Assembly: GCA_002500505.1 (NCBI GenBank)
Contig: DLRM01000017.1
Span: forward strand, 1,465-27,538
DNA from: Planctomycetes bacterium UBA7888
GTDB taxonomy: Bacteria; Planctomycetota; UBA1135
Length of the DNA: 26,074 nt
Reading direction: 5' to 3'
Each line of letters starts with the position of its first letter. Position 1 is the first letter of the stretch. The notes beneath the pieces are model-generated. The model was not told where the DNA came from and did no database searches. It saw only the letters and a list, made by a program, of their open reading frames with translations. A program made the position numbers and the translations under genes. This document shows positions 1 through 7,091 of this stretch, piece after piece.

Positions 1-2432
1 TCTGGAGCGATGACAATCGTCTTTCCAGAGACATCCTTGCAATCTGAAAGAGAACGAAATGGAGCAGGAACCCCAGCAAGCCCTTCTATATCGGGCTTTA
101 ATGAAAGAGGTTCATCTAAATCTAAGCGCTCTTCGGCCTCATCCTGCAGAATCCCAAGGGCATGCTCTTGGCACTTTTGGATGTCGGCGTTTTCTCCTTT
201 TTCGCTACAACGCTCCCGCAGCCTCCCAAGCTCTTCCCACTCTTCTTCATCCAATGGAAGCCCCGTAGGCCTATCTTTCATCTTCTCCGCCATCTTCTTA
301 AGTTTTATGTGAGCCGGATCGGACCAATCCTCGGGAAGATACTTTACTGGGACCCAATCTTGAAGAACCCAAGGCTGAGGCCACCAGTCTTTTAGTTTTT
401 CAGTCACTTTCGACCAGTCATTTTCACTTCCTTTCGCCTCAAGAAAATGTTGGACAGCTTCATTGAAAACAGACTGGTTTCTTTGATATATCTGGTTCCC
501 ACCAAACCAGCCGCCCGAAGCTAATACAAGAATGACTATTGCGAGCTTGCGGAATCGTACTTTCCTTTTTCGAGCTCGCGCCAATCGAGTCCCTTCAATT
601 TCCATCGACTTAAACTTCTTTCGAATCGGCTCAACCGTCTTCTCGGTAGCTCCGCCCTTGCGCGCTTGTTCAAGTAATTGGTAGGCCTCTTCATAATCTC
701 CTTCGTCCGCTTCATCTTCCGCTCGCTGGAGCAAATCTTTTACGCGTGCAAGCTGAAGACCTCGAACAGCTTTTTCAGCTTCTTGTAGTTTTCCCTGATC
801 TTCGTCCCCAGCCCAGGCGCGAAGAGTCCGCAAGATGCGAACGGAGGAGCGCCAATCCCCTTGAGAAACTGACCGAAGCAATACAGAGTGGCGTTCAGAA
901 AACTCAACCGATCGAGTTCGCTCTTTGAGCCCCGCAATCGCCTGAAGCGCCTCTTCGTCCTTGGGAAGAATCGCCAAGACTTCGCGCCAAGACTGCTCCG
1001 CCAAATCAAAGTCTTTTTCCTCGGTCGCAGCTCGAGCGACATCTCGCGCCGATTCCGTTTCCGAATATTCGGCCTTCACCTCTTCCAAAAAAGTACGGAT
1101 GTCCCCACGGTCGGGAACGGTCTTTAGGGCTTCCTGTGCTTCTTTAATCGCAGCGACTAATTCGTGGGATTCCCGATGGTGTCTCGCAGCAGAAAAACAC
1201 TCCTCGGAAAGTTTCCAGTTGGCTGTGTCGGTTCCACAACCACTACAAAAGCGCGCTCCTGCCCTATCCATTTGATTGCATTTCGGACAAGCCTCAAAGA
1301 GACCGCCGCCGCAAGAACGACAGTACTGGGCAGCTTCAGCATTCGAAGTTGAACAAGCCGGGCAATCGAAGAGCTCCGCTCCAGCAGGGACTTGGCGAAG
1401 AAGAGAAGATTGGCTTGAAGCGCCGGCAGCAAGGTCATCCAGAAAATCATCAACCGAGTAGTACCTATCCTCAGGCCTCTCTTCCAAACAACGTAAAGTA
1501 ATTCGACGCCACCTTTCAGGAACGCGAGATTCTCGAATGGTCTTGGGGGACCGCCCAGTTAGCAAAAAGTACATCGTGGCGCCCAACCCATAAATGTCGG
1601 CACGGTGGTCCACCGAACTGGCATCACGGCGCTGCTCAGGTGCAGCGTAGCCTGCAGTTCCCATTCCATAGCCTTCCATACTCAACTCGGAATCTTCAGA
1701 AGCTCGTGCAAGGCCAAAGTCCGTGAGCTTGGGAGTCCCATCTTCAGTGAGCATGACATTGGCGGGTTTCACGTCTCGGTGAATCACCCCCTTCCGGTGA
1801 GCAAAAGCCAAGGATCTTGCCAAGCCTCGGACAATATTGCCAAAGTCATCGTCTTTCAGAACACCGTCTCTCGCCACAAGGTCATGAAGGGATTCGCCTT
1901 CCACATATTCCATCACCAAAAAATGACCTACTTCATCTTCTCCACGATCGTAAATCGCACGAATATTTTGGTGGTTCAGTTGAGCAATCGTTTCCGATTC
2001 ACGCAAGAAACGTTGGATTCCTCTTTCGCTTGCCTTGAGTACCCTTTTAATGGCAACCTGTCGACCACCCAAACCAGGTTTATTGTCTCTCGCAAGAAAA
2101 ACGGCTCCCATGCCACCTCGACCCAGCTGGGAGATGATTTCATACCGATCCCCAATTAAGTCCCCAATTTCTTCTTCCTTAGGAGGAGGGGGAGCCTTCT
2201 CTTCCGAAGATGCGCTGGGCTCGGCAGTATCTGAATCGTCGGGGGGCTGAACTTCCCCAGCAGGCTCAATGGTTGCACCGGCCGAAAACCCGATGTCATC
2301 ATCAAATTGAACGGTTACCTCTTCAAGTTCGATGGACTCGGCAGTCCTGAGCTCGCGAGACAAGGGGGTTCCACATTGAGAACACGCTTCCGCAGAAGCT
2401 TCGTTAGAAAAATCACAGGATGGGCATCGCAT
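1..2432 (-). CDS. Membrane-anchored Ser/Thr protein kinase with two zinc-ribbon regions (C-terminus beyond window)
   Basis: About 810 codons are visible from the ATG at 2432, and the frame is still open at the left edge. An N-terminal zinc ribbon (CPSC at 3-6, CSQC at 17-20) is followed by an acidic, proline-rich linker. A Hanks-type kinase domain begins near residue 95: glycine loop GRGGMG 104-109, VAIK with Lys129, HRDVKPAN from 218, DFG 238-240, APE 264-266. All the usual catalytic residues are present, so activity is expected. Cys-pair zinc ribbons recur at about 357-405, then helical, TPR-like sequence, a membrane segment near 628-645 after a basic stretch, and a Trp-rich C-terminal region I do not recognise. 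The kinase would face the cytoplasm with its C-terminus outside. Substrates are unknown. It lies 76 nt downstream of the dehydrogenase gene, behind a probable terminator. Confidence 0.93.
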   Translation of the reverse strand, partial: MRCPSCDFSNEASAEACSQCGTPLSRELRTAESIELEEVTVQFDDDIGFSAGATIEPAGEVQPPDDSDTAEPSASSEEKAPPPPKEEEIGDLIGDRYEIISQLGRGGMGAVFLARDNKPGLGGRQVAIKRVLKASERGIQRFLRESETIAQLNHQNIRAIYDRGEDEVGHFLVMEYVEGESLHDLVARDGVLKDDDFGNIVRGLARSLAFAHRKGVIHRDVKPANVMLTEDGTPKLTDFGLARASEDSELSMEGYGMGTAGYAAPEQRRDASSVDHRADIYGLGATMYFLLTGRSPKTIRESRVPERWRRITLRCLEERPEDRYYSVDDFLDDLAAGASSQSSLLRQVPAGAELFDCPACSTSNAEAAQYCRSCGGGLFEACPKCNQMDRAGARFCSGCGTDTANWKLSEECFSAARHHRESHELVAAIKEAQEALKTVPDRGDIRTFLEEVKAEYSETESARDVARAATEEKDFDLAEQSWREVLAILPKDEEALQAIAGLKERTRSVEFSERHSVLLRSVSQGDWRSSVRILRTLRAWAGDEDQGKLQEAEKAVRGLQLARVKDLLQRAEDEADEGDYEEAYQLLEQARKGGATEKTVEPIRKKFKSMEIEGTRLARARKRKVRFRKLAIVILVLASGGWFGGNQIYQRNQSVFNEAVQHFLEAKGSENDWSKVTEKLKDWWPQPWVLQDWVPVKYLPEDWSDPAHIKLKKMAEKMKDRPTGLPLDEEEWEELGRLRERCSEKGENADIQKCQEHALGILQDEAEERLDLDEPLSLKPDIEGLAGVPAPFRSLSDCKDVSGKTIVIAP

Positions 2433-2487
2433 GAGGGAAGTTCTCTCAGAATACAAGACACCTTGCTATCTCGCAGGGCAAGATGAC

Positions 2488-2517
2488 AAAAACCTGGGCA
2501 AATTGCCCTTAAAGGGC
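2488..2517 (-). terminator. Probable intrinsic terminator after the dehydrogenase gene
   Basis: Read on the minus strand, two overlapping perfect palindromes surround the dehydrogenase stop codon: 2505-2517 (GCCCTT, A, AAGGGC on the plus strand) and 2496-2508 (GGGCAA, A, TTGCCC). The second is followed three bases later by five T residues (A-tract 2488-2492 on the plus strand). The usable stem is short (4-5 bp with a 3-5 nt loop), so termination may be partial, and some read-through into the kinase gene is likely. The two palindromes share bases 2505-2508 and cannot fold together. Confidence 0.45.
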
Positions 2518-3624
2518 GGCCGCAATGGCAGCGCCCATTTCAGAGCACTTTGTGCTTCCACCCATGTCATAGGTTCTAGCCTTACCTTCAGCAATGACTT
2601 TGGCAATGGCCTTGCCGACCACGTCGGCCTTTTGCCCCTCCCCCAGGAAGCTAAGCATCATTTTGGAAGCCAGGATACAAGCAATGGGATTGACTTTGTC
2701 CTGTCCATCGTATTTCGGAGCCGAGCCATGAGTGGGCTCAAAAACCGCAACATCCTTTCCAATATTTCCAGCAGCAGCAAATCCGAGTCCTCCTACGAGT
2801 TGAGCACAGAGGTCGGAAACCACATCTCCAAAAAGGTTGGACGTAGCAATCACGCCGTAGTTCTGGGGATTCTTCACCAACCACATCACCATGGCATCAA
2901 TATTGGTCTCCCAAAGCTCAATTCCAGGGAAATCTTTGGCCACAGCTTTAGCGGCGTCGGTGAACATGCCACTGGTTTCCCGTAAGACATTTGGCTTTTC
3001 AACCACGGTGACAGTCGGATATCCATGCTCCTTGGCGTACTCAAATGCTGCGCGCACAATGCGTTCCGAGCCATCCCAGGTAATGATTCGACTGGAAAAA
3101 GCCATTTTTTCGGGAGGAACCGATTGGAACCTTTCAAAGGATGGGTGTGTTTCAAGAGCAGATCGGATGGGGCCATCAACCGGACTCCATTCAACCCCGG
3201 TGTACATGCCTTCCGTATTTTCCCGGAAGACCACGAGGTCAATTCCATCTTGAAAGTTCAATGGATTGCCATCGAACGCTTTGCAAGGGCGGCAGTTGGA
3301 ATACAAATCAAACTCTTGCCGCATCCGAACAATGGGTGAGCGGTAAGACATGCCCTTCCCTTGGAATTCAGGAGCCAGTTCGGCTTCCGCCTCCGCTTTG
3401 GGCTTGGAGGTAATCGCGCCAAAGAGAGCTGCATCGCATGCGCGAAGCCCTTCGATTGTCCGCGGCGGCAGAGGGTCCCCATCGGAACACCAAAAATCCC
3501 AACCGATGTCTAAGTGCGTGTACTCCGCATCCAGGCCAACCGCATCCAATACGGTTTTCGTTGCGTCCATCACTTCTTTCCCAACGCCATCGCCGGGCAT
3601 CCAACCAATTTTATGTTTTGCCAT
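2509..3624 (-). CDS. Isocitrate/homoisocitrate-type beta-decarboxylating dehydrogenase
   Basis: This 371-residue protein belongs to the isocitrate/isopropylmalate dehydrogenase family, which oxidises and decarboxylates a 2-hydroxy acid. Visible landmarks are the substrate loop Y-R-S-P-I-V (94-99) with Arg102 and Arg112, the catalytic Tyr141 in ENTEGMYTG, Lys210 in EKPNVL, and metal-binding Asp243, Asp267 and Asp271. The coenzyme loop THGSAPKYDGQDKVNP (Lys304, Tyr305, Val311) and Tyr352 match four of five residues that make E. coli isocitrate dehydrogenase NADP-specific; the fifth (Arg395 in E. coli) is Gly356. The S-P-I-V loop also resembles fungal homoisocitrate dehydrogenase. I chose ATG 3624 because the longer GTG start at 3672 overlaps the upstream gene and adds an unlikely leader. 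It lies 31 nt after the carboxypeptidase gene. Confidence 0.92.
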   Translation of the reverse strand: MAKHKIGWMPGDGVGKEVMDATKTVLDAVGLDAEYTHLDIGWDFWCSDGDPLPPRTIEGLRACDAALFGAITSKPKAEAEAELAPEFQGKGMSYRSPIVRMRQEFDLYSNCRPCKAFDGNPLNFQDGIDLVVFRENTEGMYTGVEWSPVDGPIRSALETHPSFERFQSVPPEKMAFSSRIITWDGSERIVRAAFEYAKEHGYPTVTVVEKPNVLRETSGMFTDAAKAVAKDFPGIELWETNIDAMVMWLVKNPQNYGVIATSNLFGDVVSDLCAQLVGGLGFAAAGNIGKDVAVFEPTHGSAPKYDGQDKVNPIACILASKMMLSFLGEGQKADVVGKAIAKVIAEGKARTYDMGGSTKCSEMGAAIAAAL

Positions 3625-3655
3625 TTTCTTCAGGGTTTGATTTGAGGGCCAAATC

Positions 3656-5182
3656 TTAGCGGCGCGAGCCACTAGAAGAGGAAGGATTTTCGAGGCCGTA
3701 AGCTTGGGATGTAATATTCCGGATATAGGCCAAAAAGGGACCTGCAGTCAGGGGTTGCCCTGTTGCTTTTTGCACCAACTCTGAAGCACTCCATCGAGCG
3801 CCGTGGGAGTGCACTTTTTCACCCAACCAGGCCCGCAAAGGGGCAAATTCGCCCGCAGCAATCATGGATTCCAGGTCGTCCATTTCATTCTCAGCGGCAT
3901 CGAAAAGCTGGCAAGCAATAAGGTTGCCTAAGGAATAGGTCGGGAAGTACCCAAAGGCACCCATGGACCAGTGAATGTCCTGAAGGACTCCTTCGGCAGC
4001 GGTTTCAGCCCGAATACCCAGAAATTTTTCATAGGCACTGTCCCAAGCTTCGGGAAGGTCTGCAACGGCAATATCGCCAGCAAACAAACGCCTTTCAATA
4101 TCAAATCGAATGGCAATATGAAGGTTATAAGTCGCCTCGTCGGCTTCGACTCGGATAAGACTAGGTCGTGCGGTGTGGAGGGCAGGCCAAAGTTGGTCCA
4201 CGGTCAAACCATCTTTGGCAGGGAAGTATTTAGTGAAGTGCGGAAGAGCCCATTTCCAAAAAGCGTGACTCCTTCCCACGAGGTTTTCCCAGAGGCGAGA
4301 TTGAGATTCATGAATCCCCAAGCTCACGGCGCCCCCAATGGGAGTTCCATGCCATTTTGCAGGCAAACCCTGTTCGTAAAGACCGTGCCCCGCTTCATGC
4401 ATAATTCCATAGAGTGCTGAGCGGAAGTCCTGGTCCATGTGACGCCAAGTGATTCGAACATCATTGGGATGGAACCCTGAGCAAAAAGGATGCGTGGTTG
4501 CGTCCAATCTTCCGGCTTCAAGATCAAAACCCATCTTCTCGGCAACAAAGAGACCAAAGGCCTTTTGCTCGGCGACCGGGAAGTCCCCCATCGCAGGAGA
4601 TTCATCGACAGGACGACTTTCCGATGCTTCCAAAATCAGGGGCGACAGCTGTTCGCAAAGGTTCTCAAAAACGGGGGCCAAAGCGGCCTCCGTTGCGCCT
4701 GGCTCGAATTCGTCCATTAAAACGTCGTAGGCCGAACGATTAGAGTCGATAGCTTCCGCTTGCTCACGCCGCAGTTCAATAATTCGGCTAAGCGACTCTT
4801 CGAAAAGGGAAAAATCAGATTCGGCACGAGCCTTTTGCCAACAAGCGAGACCTTGGCTTGTCGCTTCAGCAAGAGCCTTGGCTAATTTCTCAGGGACACG
4901 GCTCGCTCGGTCCACACTCCGCCGCGCCTCCCGGCATTGTGCGCCCAACTCAGAATCCGGCTCTGCAATCCCCTCGCAAGCAGAAAGGGCATCGACAAGG
5001 TCAGGGGATGTCAATAACCGATGGCGAATACCTGCCAGCGTGGACAAGGAACGTCCTCGGCCTTCCTGACCTTTAGAGGGCATATAGGTTTCTTGGTCCC
5101 ACTCCAGAACTGCAGAAGCAGAAGAAATATCTGACAGTTCCCGCCAAAGGGCGAATAGTTTTTCTTCGGATGCGGCGGTCAT
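3656..5182 (-). CDS. Metallocarboxypeptidase, family M32 (Taq carboxypeptidase type)
   Basis: This 508-residue protein has the full M32 motif set: HPF at 231-233, D-x-R-x-T at 241-245, the zinc site HEAGH at 262-266 and HESQSRLWEN at 291-300. The length is typical (about 500). M32 enzymes release single residues from peptide C-termini with broad specificity and usually act in the cytoplasm as helical dimers with a central groove. No signal peptide is visible, which agrees with a cytoplasmic site. The start is ATG 5182 without an obvious Shine-Dalgarno site, 4 nt after the stop of the upstream GH172-like gene, so translational coupling is likely. The tail after residue 490 is Ser-rich and not conserved. 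Confidence 0.96.
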   Translation of the reverse strand: MTAASEEKLFALWRELSDISSASAVLEWDQETYMPSKGQEGRGRSLSTLAGIRHRLLTSPDLVDALSACEGIAEPDSELGAQCREARRSVDRASRVPEKLAKALAEATSQGLACWQKARAESDFSLFEESLSRIIELRREQAEAIDSNRSAYDVLMDEFEPGATEAALAPVFENLCEQLSPLILEASESRPVDESPAMGDFPVAEQKAFGLFVAEKMGFDLEAGRLDATTHPFCSGFHPNDVRITWRHMDQDFRSALYGIMHEAGHGLYEQGLPAKWHGTPIGGAVSLGIHESQSRLWENLVGRSHAFWKWALPHFTKYFPAKDGLTVDQLWPALHTARPSLIRVEADEATYNLHIAIRFDIERRLFAGDIAVADLPEAWDSAYEKFLGIRAETAAEGVLQDIHWSMGAFGYFPTYSLGNLIACQLFDAAENEMDDLESMIAAGEFAPLRAWLGEKVHSHGARWSASELVQKATGQPLTAGPFLAYIRNITSQAYGLENPSSSSGSRR

Positions 5183-5186
5183 TGTG

Positions 5187-6773
5187 TTAGTTCTGAGTCT
5201 TTTTGGGTGGAGCTTCGGGAATCATGCGCGGATCTCGCTGGTCTGGGTCCGGCATTGGAGGGAGGCGATGGGTTCCATTCAGAGGGCCGTACCACCAAGC
5301 ACTCGTCGCAAAGTCCACCTTGAGGTCCTCCCAATGCCAAAGTTCAAGATCAAAGCGAATGCGTTCCATAAAAGGGATGGAATCCCCAATCATGAATCGG
5401 TTCAAACTTGTCCATCCGTAGTTCTCCGGACCGTCGCACCGAGTTTGCGCAAAGAGAGGGTGCACAAAAGTGTCGGGGCAAGACCACGCATAACCGAAAA
5501 AACCATCTGTACCCGTTCCAAAGATGGAAGGGTGACTTTCGCCGTCAACGAAAATTTTCTCATCACCCTCACCCCACCATGTCCGGCTGAGGTTTCGAAT
5601 GGAAAGCTGGGCCCCTATTAAACGGCCAGGACCTTCCGCATCTAACACATTCCAATCTCGGTGCGGTTGTGTGGGGACATCTTGTTCAGCGTGCCATCCA
5701 GCATGTAGTCGAAGTGGCTTAGGAGGATCCTGGTCAAAGTGAACTTGTGTTTTAATAAATATTTTGCTCCGGCTTTCATTAAAAATATTAAATCGAATTC
5801 CATTTTCAAAAGGCATCGGAAGAAAACAGTGAAATTCTACCGTCTCATCTTCCATTTCAAGAATGCGTGTCAAGTAGCCAGAGTGGAGTTGCAATCCAGG
5901 ACCCGCACCAAAGAACTCAGAAAACGGCATATTAACCTGAGGTATTTTGCTTCGGTCGGCAAGTACTTCAATGCGCAGATTCCTCAAAAGGGAATCGAGG
6001 TCTGCAATCTTGGCTCTGTTTTGAAGGATTACCCTCAAAAAATGAACCGTTCCTCGTCCGTTCAGCCAAATCGACTGTTGCATATTAGGACGGTAGCGCC
6101 CAACCTGTTCTGAACGTCTTCTTGGATGGGCTATAAACTCCCCTTTCAAAAGAAGGCTATTTACAAATTTCAATGCGTCTTGATTCTTCTTCAGGAGATC
6201 CAAAGACAAAGAGGGCAAAACAACTTCAACGGGATAGGTTTTGATTCCAATCTGATAGTAAAGACCCTCTGCAGTCGTACAAACTTTGATTTTTTTTGAA
6301 AAGGGAAGAGGTACCCATGATGTGTGGCCTTTGGCTTGAATGGTAGCCAAAGGAGGTTGAAAGGACTCGTGACTTCCATCAAAGAGCGCAACCATGGGAA
6401 TTCGCAAGGCGGGTTCTTTCGAACCTTCAACAAAAAACAAAATGTCTCCCGATGGATTGGCTGACCAAATTCGCTTGACAACCCCAGGACCCTCGTGTTC
6501 CGCCATGACATAAAGAGTCTCTGATCCATAGCTTTCTTTCCTGAGGTAATTCCCTCGATCTTGGTTGGCAAACCAAGCCTCTGGATCCCCTGGTCCGGCA
6601 TCGCTTCGACGGTCATAAGAAGAAAATTGGACGAAGCGAACCCCCTCGACCGGTTGAGCGGCAAGAAGGGTTAAATCCCTGTAGTCGGCAAGCAAGTCGC
6701 CGTACTGAAGTTCTTGGGGGACAGGAAGAGGAAGGGAAGAGAGAAGGAGGGCGGTAAACATGCCAGATTTCAA
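5187..6773 (-). CDS. DUF2961 / GH172-like protein, possibly secreted
   Basis: This 528-residue protein matches DUF2961, now glycoside hydrolase family GH172, whose studied members act on fructofuranosides or D-arabinofuranosides. Family landmarks are SSYDRRS (51-57), WFANQDRGNYLR (67-78), WWGEGDEKIFVDGE (399-412) and GTGTDGFFGYAW (419-430). Family members normally read GEGDE...GTGTED with two catalytic Glu residues 21 apart; here Glu402 is kept, but the second position is Asp423 followed by Gly. The N-terminus has a short hydrophobic run (residues 5-19) that may be a signal peptide. The start is uncertain: TTG 6773 provides a Lys before the hydrophobic run, while the first ATG is at 6761. It is first in a minus-strand operon with the carboxypeptidase. 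Substrate unknown. Confidence 0.88.
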   Translation of the reverse strand: MKSGMFTALLLSSLPLPVPQELQYGDLLADYRDLTLLAAQPVEGVRFVQFSSYDRRSDAGPGDPEAWFANQDRGNYLRKESYGSETLYVMAEHEGPGVVKRIWSANPSGDILFFVEGSKEPALRIPMVALFDGSHESFQPPLATIQAKGHTSWVPLPFSKKIKVCTTAEGLYYQIGIKTYPVEVVLPSLSLDLLKKNQDALKFVNSLLLKGEFIAHPRRRSEQVGRYRPNMQQSIWLNGRGTVHFLRVILQNRAKIADLDSLLRNLRIEVLADRSKIPQVNMPFSEFFGAGPGLQLHSGYLTRILEMEDETVEFHCFLPMPFENGIRFNIFNESRSKIFIKTQVHFDQDPPKPLRLHAGWHAEQDVPTQPHRDWNVLDAEGPGRLIGAQLSIRNLSRTWWGEGDEKIFVDGESHPSIFGTGTDGFFGYAWSCPDTFVHPLFAQTRCDGPENYGWTSLNRFMIGDSIPFMERIRFDLELWHWEDLKVDFATSAWWYGPLNGTHRLPPMPDPDQRDPRMIPEAPPKKTQN

Positions 6774-7091
6774 GAGTTTACGAGCACTACCCCCACTCCG
6801 TTTATAGTTTCTCGTGTTCGCCCCCTTGCCATCGCACGGTGAGTGGATTGGCTATTTCAGGAGCAAGCCCCAAATAGCATGGGCTGCAATGCACGGATAT
6901 CGCCCTGGGGAGAGCGACCGCCTTTGTCGGTAGATACCGCGTGGAATCCGGCGAAAACCCCAAAGCAAGGCCATCCAATCCTGCGAATCAGTGGAGTACA
7001 AGTGCGCTTACTCCGCTTCAGCCCATTTGTACATGCTTTCAGTCTTGAGAGGCTTTGGAAAGAAATGTCGCGGCGCGGATATCCTTTCCAT
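6774..7091. promoter_or_regulatory. Divergent intergenic region between the GH172-like and hydro-lyase genes
   Basis: About 300 bases separate two divergent genes, so promoters for both operons should lie here, but I see no convincing -35/-10 pair. A TATAGT/ACTATA box near 6801-6809 is the only weak candidate. A stem of seven pairs with one bulged A joins 6863-6870 to 6881-6887 (AGCCC with GGGCT at its core). Further right, GGGG near 6916 can pair with CCCC near 6958 around smaller inverted repeats. The hydro-lyase frame is open back to an ATG at 6843, but the translation before 7065 does not resemble any family member. Confidence 0.4.

Noticed and set aside
1605..2159. 184-codon plus-strand open frame
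   Set aside because: It lies antisense to the kinase domain, with no ribosome site or recognisable motif.
2431..2985. 184-codon plus-strand open frame
   Set aside because: It lies mostly antisense to the dehydrogenase C-terminal half, which carries conserved residues.
3625..3672. GTG-initiated N-terminal extension of the dehydrogenase
   Set aside because: It overlaps the carboxypeptidase 3' end, has no ribosome site and adds residues not seen in the family.
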